64,000 nucleotides of DNA from Neostapfia colusana (taxonomy: Eukaryota; Streptophyta; Magnoliopsida; Poales; Poaceae). Of the stretch, positions 34,130 to 44,266 are shown one piece after another (within the stretch, counting starts at the first letter, position 1; the number at the start of each line of letters is the position of its first letter). A program made the translations under genes and the position numbers. Under the pieces are notes generated by a model. The model did no database searches. It was not told the origin of the DNA and was given only the letters and a program-made list of their open reading frames with translations. The stretch covers positions 24,088,273 to 24,152,272 of the forward strand of contig JASWHV010000018.1 in the NCBI GenBank assembly GCA_030760725.1, read 5' to 3'.

Positions 34130-37100
34130 TGTAAGGGCCTCAGTTTTTGACACCCATTTGCAGTGTTCATCCCCACACCACACACCTCATTTGAGGAAAA
34201 ATGATGAACACAAATAAAGAGCAAGTAACAATTATCAACATGCTCATTAGGGAACAAACTCACACATTGCAAAAGTGGTACTTCCCACATGTGATATAGA
34301 TGGGCTGGACATATGAAAACTCCTACACTTTGCCAAGGATGTCCATGCCAAGTTTCACCCAAATTCAAAACATTTTTGAGGTCATCTTGGGTGTAGATAG
34401 GAAAGGGGCAGTTTGAAAACATATTCAAATTCAAACTGTTTTCACCCACTGAATTTAAAAGTGGAAGGCATATTCTTGCTCAGCACATTTTTGTGAGCTC
34501 ACACACCAATTTTCACTCCATTTGGAGTTGATCTTGACATGAGCTAAGGGGGAGAAATTCAAACTTTATTTGAATTTCAAACTGCACTTGTGCTGAAATT
34601 CATTCAAACCAAACCTCATTTGAACTTTGATCAATTCAAATGGCTCTTGGGTGAATAATTTGAGTTGCCAAGGGTAGAATAGGGTTCACTGTTTACCACA
34701 GCTGTTAGGAATAAATTTCAGAGGTTAAAAGAGGAGTGGGACCCACATGTCAGCCTCAGCCTCAAAGCAAACCGACTGAACCACAGTTCAGTCGGTTCCC
34801 GGCTGTTGTGCGCGCGCGCCACCGAAGGGGCCGGCCGGCGCCAGCTCCTGCTGCGTGCCCCAAGCCGGAGGCCAGCCGGCCGAGCTATTTATTCCCTCCC
34901 CGGCGTGCCTCAGTCACCATTTCCCCGAGCTACCGACGTGCGCGACTGCTTTTCCCACTGCCATCGCCGCCGCTCGAGTTCCTGCTTGATCAAGCCGATC
35001 GCAGCTCCCTCTTTCCATTCCAAGGTCCCAGCAAGGTACTAGCAACCATCCTCCATCCTTCCCATGGATAGAAATCGATTGAAACCGAGTGATATCGGCT
35101 GTGCCGAAAGATCAAACTCGGAACTGGAAACCGCCGCACCTCGGGCTCTCGTGGACAGCCCAACCTGGGCGTTGTCACGCCCGAGCCAAGGCACCCTTGG
35201 ACGCGCAAGTGATCGGTGCTGCTCATCCCCGAGCCACAGCTCGAGTGGTTGCTCACCGGCGGCGAATTTCCACTTTTCCCCTTTCTGTGTGCAGAACGAC
35301 CTTCGGGTACGATTCTGTTTAATTCGTGCTCTAGAAAGGATTAGAGGGCCTCAGGCCACTCCCACACGAGCTAGACACGGTGACGCACAAGTTGCCTTCA
35401 CAACTCTGGGCCGGAGAACCTCTGTGCCCGGCGTAATTCAAGGTCTACTAATGGCGGAACGAACGGGGGGTATCGGGCGCACGGTGAGGACCTATTTCGG
35501 GCCTTCCCCGAGCTGCCCCGAGTTCATGTCGACCTTCTCTGAGGTCCACTGATGCTCCCCGACCGATTTCCCAAGTAGCTGAGGTACTAGGAGCATCAGC
35601 CGACATGGCCGAAGTCGTTCCGATATGGCGGCTCGTCGCCGACCATGCTCCGGCCGTTGTCATGAGCAGCTGACCCTCGGATCATGTTCCCCAAGTAAAA
35701 GTAGGCAGGGGCGGCCAGAATCAAGAAGTTTGAAGCTGTACAGCAGCCGGCGGCGAGCTCTCCGGCGAAGTCCCTCGGCGGCGGAGCGCGGGTGTCGCGA
35801 GGTTGAAGAAGGGGGTGGACCCCAGCTGTCAGCGGCCGATATTTTGAATCGGGATCCGGCTGCGGCCGGGATCGGGTGTGCTGGCGCGCAAAAGCCTTGT
35901 GGGCCGCGGTGTGTTGTCGCTTCGGCGTGCGACGCGTGTCCCCTGGGCCCACGCGCGAGTTTAAACTTTTCCCCGATTTTCAGATTTCCTTCAAACTTCA
36001 AATCCTTATAACTTTGGCTAGAAAGCTCCAAATTGAGTGAACCAAATTTTGCTGGATTCAGCTCTTTGAGTACTTTCCAGAAAATCAAGTGTCACTTCAT
36101 GAGATTCCTTAATTCTCCAGAATTAATTCCTTAAAGTTTAAACTGTTAGGAATTTTAACTGGAGAATCATTTGGAGGAAAATCCTGAAATTTTGCTGAGA
36201 TGTTCACCAAAATATCCTTGAACTACCATAAAAATTTCAGATCCATTTGAGCTCATTTAGTCCACCTAATGGTGTGATTAGTAAAACTGTTCCAGAGAAA
36301 ATAGAAAATGTTCAGAAACATTTTCAGAATTTTCTCTGAAATTGTTTAGCTCATATCTTTAGTTAGAGACTTCCAAATTAAGTGAGACCAATTCCATTAG
36401 AACCCTCTGAAAATCTAGTTTTCAGAAAGTCATAGTTTGTTTCATGAAAATACCTAGAACACCCTAAAAGCCTTTAATTAAGGTCAAGGACATAATTATT
36501 TGTGGAGGGCTCAAATGAGCTTTGCTGCAACTAAAACTTGACCAAGTCTCTGTTTAGGTTGTAACCAAGCCACAGTAAAAGTTTCACAGTCATTAGGTCT
36601 ATCTAGTAAAGGTTATAGACTTCACAACTTCAAAGTTAATACAAAAGCATTTAATTAATACATACATTGTTCTTATCATGTAGTCGCTAAGGTCGAGGAG
36701 GAACCCGAAGTCCTAGACTTCGTTACTCCGGAGGAACAGCTAGCCTACGACCAAGAGCAGCAAGGCAAGCCCCGGTTTGCATTAACCATTTTATAAATTT
36801 TTATTGTTTTGAGCACATACTTGTTTTCTTTATGTTGTGCATCAGAGTCTTGTTTGGAAACCCCACTGCATAGCCAAGAAAACCATGGGTTGGGGTTTAG
36901 GATTGCAAACCCCGTTAGCCACTGCATTGCTAGGATAGAGTAGGATTCGGTACAAGTCGAGTAGTTGGAACTACTCGCGAGAATAGGCTAGAGGCACATT
37001 GCTCGGGTAGAGATAGCACATGATACACATGGCAAGAAAATGAGACCGAGCGGAGAGTAAGGGCAGCAGGACTTTGGGGCCTGTGTGCTGTAGCTCCGCT

Positions 37101-38175
37101 TGTGTCGATTGAGGACCGAGCCGTGTGCGGGCCTGTTGAACAAGCTAGAACAGTACCGAAGACCTACCGGCTATATGGGAACCGGGAAACTGATGTAACT
37201 CGGGTAGCTGGGTATTGAGGCATTGCCCGTCGTTCAGAGGGTAGGTTGAGAGCTCGAGGTGTAAATCAGCTGGCGGCACAGAGATGCGCGTGCAGGGACC
37301 TCTTGCTCGGGACGATGGGACCGGTTCAATATTTGGCTAACGGGTGAAAGGTAGTCGCGTACGGCGTCCGTGATGGTTGTTGTAGGCAACATCGAGTACG
37401 GGCGTACGTGACGGGTTGTTCGGGTAACCCTGCAGGTGTAAATCGATTATAATCGCCGTCCCTCGCGGTCAGTGAGTACCACTTGTTCACTGTACCGTGA
37501 CGTAGAAAGAACAGGCTAGTTACATGTTAAAATGTTGCTGATTGAAAGTTGGATATTGATTGTTAATGATATGTTGTAGCTTAGTGCTAACTAAAGTTCT
37601 TTTCAACTTTGGGCAAAGTACATGAGAGAAATGCGTTTCTTGTTTGATTGCGGCTCTCTCATGTGCCTTAGCGTAAAGTTCTCCACAACCTGCTGCTAAA
37701 ACTTGAAAGTAAGGTTCTACTAATTAGGCGAGTCCTTGCAAATGATTTTTACCTCATGCAACCCATCACCCTCATGTAGAAGTTTCATGTTTAGGTGAGA
37801 CGGGTCAGACTTGCTGAGCCTTCGTGCTCACTGCTTGTGTTTGAAGCTTTTGCAGGGTTCTATGAGGAAGGGACTCCCGAAGAGGAGACGGAACCCCAGG
37901 AGGGGAACCCCGTCGAGTGGGAGTCGTGCACGCCGCAGAGTTAGTGTGCGAGTGTGCTAGCAAGGACACGTTCGAGGGCTGAACGTGCACTTGATGCTTA
38001 GTCTACGCCCGCGAGTGTGGACTAAACTTATTTTGATGTAAACATGTTAATAAACTTGTTTATGTAATAAAGCTTCCGCTTCCGCTTTGTACCTTTGACG
38101 TGTGTTATACGGTGTTGTGCAACGCAGCACCCCTCAGCGTGATCCTGGCTCGACAGGACCAGTGGGGTCGTGTCA
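34130..38175 (+). repeat. 3' LTR of element C
   Basis: 4,046 bp, the same length as the 5' LTR, with one difference seen by eye (T at 26720 versus C at 38110). It holds the same TATA-like box (34886), exon-like pair (36684-37944) and AATAAA (38066). Confidence 0.95.
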
Positions 38176-38180
38176 GAACT
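38176..38180. repeat. Target site duplication of element C, right copy (GAACT)
   Basis: GAACT directly after the LTR end TGTCA, identical to 22735-22739. Confidence 0.95.
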
Positions 38181-39024
38181 TTACTCTTGTGCCACTAGGG
38201 TGAGTTAGTTCCACCGTTCTGGTCGAACAATGGATGATTCCTTTATGTTTGGTCAACCAATCCATACCAAAAATAATATCTATCCCTTGTGAATCTATCA
38301 CTATGAGGTTAGCAGTAAATACTACCCCATTAATGTCTAGGTTCACTTTGGGACACACTTGTCTTGTCCTTATTTCTCCACCTGGAGAGTTTACAACTAG
38401 CATATGGTTCATTTGTGTTGTTGCTAGGTCATGCTTCTTAACAAACCCTTAAGCAATGAACGAGTGGGTAGCACCAGAATCAAACAGCAGGGTTGCAATG
38501 TGTAAATTGGCAGGAAACTTACCAACTACCACGTCGGGTGCCTCCTGTGCTTCCTCCATAGTGACGTGGTTCACCCGTCCTCTCATTACATTCTGTTGTT
38601 GTGGCTGCGTGGGCTTCTTCTTTGGGCACTTATGGGCGTACTGCCCCACTTCTCCACAGCTAAAACATTGCACCCCAACCTTAGGTGCCTGGCCTTTGTT
38701 GTCTTGGGGTTGGTTTGGAGGTCCTTGCACCGCTGGTCGAGGTGGATATGCGGGGCGAGGCTGCTGCACAAACTGACGTTGTGGCTGTGCTGGTGCTGCG
38801 GGAGGCCTGTAGTTTGGGTTGTACCCTCTTGGTGCTGAATAGGGTACCGCAGCACGGCTCGTCTGCCCCGTAGGTTGCTGCATCATACGTGGGCGGGTGT
38901 TGCTCCCTGAGGCTTGATGTGACCACCCGGCCTTCCTCTTATTCTCATTTTCCAGGGACTTTAGCTTCCTTTCTACCACAAGTCCACCATCTTTTGGAAG
39001 CTTTCATACTCATTTGAGGACAAC
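38176..39024 (-). pseudogene. gag: Element B gag C-terminal part and protease (broken)
   Basis: Reading left on the minus strand: YESFQKMVDL (about 39000), then a missing base puts VVERKLKSLENENKRKAG in another frame (from 38979). A Pro/Gln-rich stretch follows, then the zinc knuckle CFSCGEVGQYAHKC (about 38670), in which the His of CCHC is Gln, and the protease motif DSGATHSFIA (about 38480) followed by a TAA at 38449 where Glu is usual. The frame then runs on through NSPGGEI and GMDWLTKHKG to 38176, where element C interrupts it; RT follows at 22734. The N-terminal capsid half of gag is absent: sequence beyond 39024 is inverted LTR. Confidence 0.88.
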
Positions 39025-39268
39025 GCCTGTGATGGAACCTTAAAGAATAATATTCCGCTGCTAGTTTATTTACTTGTGATGAACTTATTATTGTCCATCG
39101 AGACATTTGCTATGTAAGACTTAATTATATTAGACACCTGGCTTGTAATAAATGATGCTTCACTATTTGTCATCACATGTATGAGAAAATGATCCTGGCA
39201 TACATGTGTTATTCACTTGGTTGTTCTTCGGAAAAACCGGGTGTGGCAGAAGTGGTATCAGAGCCAGG
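39025..39268 (+). repeat. Inverted 3' end of the B LTR plus primer site (fold-back)
   Basis: This stretch is the last 220 bp of the B LTR read in the + direction (GCCTGTGATGG to CCGGGTGTGGCA at 39248), then GAAG and TGGTATCAGAGCCAGG (39253-39268), a 16-base match to initiator tRNA-Met. B itself is on the minus strand, so this block is inverted relative to the rest. At its right end AGCCAGG is shared by the primer site and by the LTR interior (17336-17342), so the antisense LTR begins within the primer site itself. Confidence 0.85.
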
Positions 39269-41672
39269 TTACATGCTCCATGAACCGGTCCTTAGGATCC
39301 AGGCAAGTACTAAACACAAACCCGAGTCTCGTGCACCCAGCACACAACCAAAACATCCAACTTGCCTTGATCCCTACCTCTATATAATTCATAATATCTC
39401 ATTCAAGAGTATGGTAGGAATAAATTGATGATCTCATATCCCAAATATCCCATTCTAAGCATGGCTAAGCATATGCATAATAATAAATGACATGATAAAA
39501 TAAATCCCAACCCAAGCTACAAGGAAACAAGGTAATGCAATTCTAGGGAAACTTCCTAGCATGGGTTTCATATTTAACTTGACAATGCAAATAATTCTAT
39601 CTACACATCCTAGCATAGGATCAAAGTGGTCAAGGACACTTGCCTCCTTCTTGCTGCTCTTGAAATTGGTAGTCCTGGTCTTGGAAAGAAATAACTTGCT
39701 CTTGAGCAGGTTCTACATCATACCATCACACATAGCAAGAGAAAAACAACAATCATAAGACATAGTCCACACTTCTACTTCATACAAACCACACATTCAC
39801 ATTTATGAAAGTCCTTCACCATTATATGTGTTGTGGTTACTTTATGTGTGTTGAGTTGTGGCTTGCATGCACTTTTAATCATATGTATATGATTCCTACT
39901 TTTGTGTTCACATTTATACTTACATACTATAGATATGAGTTTCCAATAAATTTTTTATATTCAACTACTACACCTTTTCACTACCAAGTATGTATGAAAT
40001 GTATTTTTCTTCCCCATGTGTGCCTTCATAACTTCTACCAACCCTAAACTGAACTCTTTGGATTTTAAAAACTCCATTTATCATTTACTAGTTGCTATAT
40101 TTTCAGATTTATATTCCTATGCATAATTGTGTACTTTATTATGAAATTAGTAATACACATCATCTAAACAGAATAGGTTCTGGTCCTAAATAATTTAATA
40201 ACATATTTTGACCTTTGCCTCTGATGTAAACTATTTCATAATTATTTTCCCTATTTTCTATAACTATTCTTTACTTAAAAATGTGTCCCTAAATGTGAAT
40301 AATAAATCAAACAGATTCAATTCAGCCCAAAATATGTTTTTATCTCACTCCAAAGTTTCCTAAACACTGAGAAAGTCTTTAATTAAATTTTGACAATATG
40401 TTTGTCCCACTTTTTAATTTTTAAACACTAGCCACATATTCAATTTCCAAATTTAAATACTAAACAGGACTAAAAAGTTAAACTTACCCCACTACAGGGT
40501 CTATAATATTATTTTCAGAATTTCTAGGGGTCTAGCTACACTTATCAGAGGTGTTTTTCCAAATTTTTATTAAGTCCAGGGGCTAAAACTTATTTTTAAA
40601 TGAATTTACATGATTTTCTGGAGTTCCAGGGGCTAGATCAGAAGTTTCCGGGGCTAGCTCTTATTTCCCGAGAACCCCAGGGGGTAGCACGTAAGATTTC
40701 CAGTCTTTATAATGCGGGGCTGACGTGGACCGTTCGATTTTAAACCGACAGCTGAGATTATAACGCCGAACCGGTACGCGGGGGTTTAAACCCTACCGTG
40801 CGATTTAAAATAAACGGCGCACAAGCGGCCACATCGCTCTGATCGAGCGCGGGCGGCGCTGCCGGCGGCGCACGGTGGCGGGAAGCGGCGATCTCGCCGG
40901 AAACTTTCGGATCCTCGAGAATTCTGCCTAGAACTGTGATCTTATGGCATAGATGGGTAGAGGGGAGGTCAGGGATCTCACCTCGGGGGTTTTCTTGAGC
41001 TCGGAGGTCCTGGAAGGTGATCGGCGGCGAGGTCCGAGGCAAAACCACGGTGAAGCTCATCGGCGCTGTGTTTACACCGCAAGTCACCGAGTTTTCTGCA
41101 CCTGCAAGGTTCCCCGGAGGTGGTGGATCAAGACCAGCGAGTTAGATCGGAGTTTCCGAGCTTAGATTGGCCAGAATTCACCGGAGAAGTCTCGGTTCTC
41201 ACCGGAGTAAAAATCGGCGATCGAGTAGGAAAAACAGAACGGGGCCGGTGTTTTTATAGAAGGGATAGGGCGGCGTGTCGGTTGTGATCGAGTTTGAGTC
41301 GTCCGGGACCAAAATTTGGCTGGGGGACGCGGTTTCCAGGGGGTAGTTTTGATTCGGGAGAGAGAGGTGTCCCGGGGTCGGCCGATCGCGCGCGAGGAAG
41401 AAGATGACGGCGGGCCCCGCATGTCAGTGAGAGGGAGAGGCGCGCGGCTGTGGGCTGGCGGGGGAAAAATGGTGGGCCGGCTGGTGGGTTCGGCCCACTG
41501 GCCGGTTAGGTTTTAGTTTTCTTTTTCTTTTTCTATTTCTTTTCTGATTTGAGTTTAATTTGAATTCCAGTTTGAATTTAAATTTTTGCAAAACATGCAA
41601 CACGTCCAAAAATTTTTAAATTCCCCTCTTAACATGATTTAAGGTTTTGAATCAAAATTTTGGGGTGTTACA
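39262..41672 (-). repeat. 5' LTR of element B, truncated
   Basis: It matches 17336-19737 and ends on the + strand at GGGGTGTTACA before the target duplication TTTTG (41673-41677). About 1 kb of the LTR (the counterpart of 16313-17335) is missing at its inner end and replaced by the inverted block 39025-39268. About 42 differences from the 3' LTR by eye. Confidence 0.88.
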
Positions 41673-41836
41673 TTTTGGAAGTGACCCTCTTAATTCAAAC
41701 TGAATTCAAAGTTTTTATCGCTCATGCCAACACTTTCATGAGTAAACAAAAGTTTTTGTAAGTCCCATTTCTTGCATATAAACTCAATTTTATTCATAGC
41801 TCAAGTTTTCTAATCACAAGTTTTGGGACTTTTACA
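41673..41836 (-). repeat. Outer end of the element A 5' LTR
   Basis: It begins with the B target duplication TTTTG and continues GAAGTGACCC to GGGACTTTTACA. It matches 1373-1540 of the 3' LTR, so it is the displaced end of the LTR interrupted at 16312. Confidence 0.92.
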
Positions 41837-44266
41837 GGACGGAGTGTGTCGGCACAAGCTGGTAGCCAGCAGCCGACTCCGGCAACGCCGGCTCCGGCTA
41901 TGCAGGCCCCGACCAGTGTGAGATCTTCTGGAGCGCTGAGCGTACACCATGGAGGTGCGCTAGCTGCAGCAAGAGCGCTGCTGCGCAACCCACCTGCGGG
42001 GGATGCGCCCCATTCAGCGACCCAGCAATGGGTCCGCGAGGTGGACCGCCTCGTCGTCGCCGCCGCGAATCCTCGGTTTCGGCGAGGACGGCGCCCAGGT
42101 CAACCGGCTGTGTCGCTGACGCGCACGCCCACGGTTGATGGGCTAACGACGGATTCCAGCTCCTCCAGGCTCCTGTCGACGGACCTGAGAAGGGAGCTGG
42201 AACGGTGCCACTTGGGCCAGGACCCCTGAGTGTACCTCGAGCGACGCCGAGAAAGGCGTCGCAACCACGAGGCTGGCGACAGCATGTCGTCGGCCTCGAC
42301 ACAACCTGAAGGGCAGGTCTTCGCCACGCGAGCCCTGCCTCAGGCATATGCCGCGCTGCATATGCCACAACCATGCGCACCGCAAGCAGCGTCCCCGGTC
42401 TATGGTGCAGCCTTGCCCATGCCGGGATACACGGTGCCAAGTGCGAACCAAGCGTTCGCACTGCCAATACCTGCGGCAGCAGGAGCAGGATGCGCAGCCC
42501 TTGCACCCCATCTTCGCTTCGCGAGGTGGCCACGCAAGTTTCGCCCGCACCTGCCCGAGAAGTACGACGGCAGCGTCAACCCGGCGGAGTTCCTCCAGAT
42601 CTACTCCACCGCCGTACTTGCCGCAGGAGGGGACGAGGCTGTCATGGCCAACTACTTCCCCGTCGCCTTGACCGGCCCAGCTCGGTCCTGGCTCATGAAT
42701 CTACCTCAGGGGTCCATAACCTCCTGGGGAGAGCTCTGCCGGCAATTTGTCGCCAACTTCGGCAGCTCCTACACCTGTCCCGGCACGGAGCTTGACCTCC
42801 ACGCCGTCAAGCAACAACCTGGGGAGTCACTGCGCTTTTTCATCCAGCGGTTCTCCCAGGTGCGCAACACCATCCCACATGTCCAGAACGCTTCTGTGGT
42901 GGTGGCGTTCCGGCAAGGCGTTCGGGACAGAAAGATGCTCGAGAAGCTCGCAACCAGGGAGGTCCGCGATGTCTCAGAACTCTTCAACCTGGCGGACAAT
43001 TGTGCCAGAGCAGCCGAAGGGCGGAACTGGCACTCACTGCCGGCCCCCAAGCCAGGGGGTCAGCCGAGATCCGGCAACGCTTCGTACGGAAGCAACATAA
43101 AGTCATCAGCCACGGTCCCTGTTGTCACAACGGCGGCGCCCAGTGGAGCTCGGGGGCCACGCCCTGACAAGAGGCCGCGACAATCACCGGCCCCAGACGG
43201 GGGCCAGGATGAATTATGCCCTGTGCATGGCACCAGTTATCATACCGCTGCCGAATGCCGGAAAATCCAGAAGCTCGCGGAGCGCTTCCGTAAAGGGAAG
43301 CAGCCCCTAACTGATGCCCCACCCAACAATCAAAGGGAGGGCAAGCAGAAGGTCGAGGCCCGAGACGGCGTCGACCGCCAGTTGGAGTTCCAGGAGCTTC
43401 AGCACACCATAAAGGCAGTGCGCAGTCATGGGAGCTCCAGCTCCAGTGATGACGAGCATCGGAAGATGCTCTATGTCATCTTCGGCGGGTCCGCTGACCC
43501 CCCGTCCCGGAGCATGGCTAAGGCCTTGCATCGAGCGGTAGCGTCGGTGGCTCCCCTCCCAGGTGCAGCACCGCACCTCAGGTGGATGAGAACCTCCATC
43601 AGCTTCGATGACACCGACTGCCCCAGGAACATGGCTGGGGCCGGCCAACTGCCGCTCGTGGTGGCCCCCACCATCGCCAACGTGAGGACGTACCACGTTT
43701 TGGTGGATGGCGGGGCTGGACTGAACCTAATCAGTCGCGCAGCCTTCCAGAAGCTGCAGATCCCGATGGCCAAGCTCGCCCCATCGAGCCCGTTCTCAGG
43801 GGTGGGGCCGGGACAGGTCGTTCCCTACGGCCGCATCAGCCTCCCGGTGACCTTTGGGGGACCGGACACCTACCGGACAGAGTACGTTCTGTTTGGCGTG
43901 GCCGAGATTGACCTCCCCTTCAACGCCATAATCGGCAGGCCAGCCCTGTACCGATTCATGGCAGTAGCCCACTACGGCTACCTTGTCTTGAAGATGCCTA
44001 CACCAACAGGCGTCCTCAAGGTTTGTGGAGACCGTGCTGCCGCAGTGTTAGCCTTGGAAAAGCTTCAGGCGCTTACAGCAACTAGAGCGCCAACCCTCGG
44101 CAGCGCAGAACCAAACCAGCTCCACCCAAGTGCACGCCACCGTGCCTCTACCACAGCACCCTGCGTGCAATCCCTCAATGAGGACGACGTCCCCACAAGG
44201 CTCGTCCGAATCAGCGCCGATGCCACCCAGTCCACCCGGGTAGCCGGGGGCCTGGATAGCAAATAG
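41837..44266 (+). pseudogene. gag: D1 gag and protease (one stop, start missing)
   Basis: The frame begins where element A inserted (GRSVSAQAGSQQPT) and matches the D2 gag from 52938. A TGA at 42227-42229 replaces the Arg codon seen in D2. Gag domain: FRPHLPEKYDGSVNPAEFL, TGPARSWLMNLP, SWGELCRQFVANF, RNTIPHVQNASVVVAF (about 42540-43010). Zinc knuckle CPVHGTSYHTAAEC (about 43220). Protease-like segment VDGGAGLNLISRAAF (about 43705) and NAIIGRPALYRF (about 43921). From 42230 on the frame is open for 678 codons, so this is the best preserved gag of the D family here. Confidence 0.85.

Larger units (their letters stand above)
22740..38175 (+). mobile_element. Element C: complete, apparently intact Ty3/gypsy chromovirus
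   Basis: LTR 22740-26785, primer site 26789, leader, upstream ORF 28286-29230, gag-pol 29503-34059, polypurine tract 34117, LTR 34130-38175, target duplication GAACT. Total 15,436 bp. The two LTRs are each 4,046 bp and I found one difference by eye (T at 26720, C at 38110). The gag-pol frame is open with all catalytic motifs. This is the youngest element in the window and a candidate autonomous one. Confidence 0.95.
16313..41672 (-). mobile_element. Element B: degenerate Ty3/gypsy chromovirus inside the element A LTR
   Basis: Flanked by TTTTG at 16308-16312 and 41673-41677. Minus-strand order: truncated and rearranged 5' LTR (41672-39262), inverted LTR end with primer site (39268-39025), gag fragment, protease, [element C], RT, RNase H, integrase, chromodomain, polypurine tract, 3' LTR (19737-16313). 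The N-terminal half of gag is missing and at least five in-frame stops are visible, so it is a dead copy. The two LTRs differ by roughly 1.7% over the shared 2.4 kb. Confidence 0.9.
1..41836 (-). mobile_element. Element A: Ty3/gypsy chromovirus, nested host of B and C, left end outside window
   Basis: Read on the minus strand, the order is 5' LTR (41836-41673 continued at 16312-7621), iMet-type primer site, leader, gag, PR-RT-RNaseH-INT-chromodomain, polypurine tract, 3' LTR (1540 to beyond 1). The 5' LTR is interrupted by element B and partly duplicated in tandem. About 2.6 kb of the 3' LTR should lie left of the window, judging from the alignment of base 1 with base 10198. The element lies in the gag region of D1: the flank from 41837 continues the D-family gag exactly as seen at 52938. 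The target duplication cannot be checked because the left flank is missing. The end of the coding region, polypurine tract and chromodomain resemble element C, so A and C are related families. I count about 14 differences between the visible LTR parts (1,540 bp, about 0.9%). Confidence 0.9.

Noticed and set aside
16313..39248. Inverted TGTCACACCCGG and CCGGGTGTGGCA ends, resembling a DNA transposon with terminal inverted repeats
   Set aside because: They are the natural ends of the B LTR; the inverted copy is explained by the fold-back 5' LTR, and the 5-bp duplication lies at the LTR ends.
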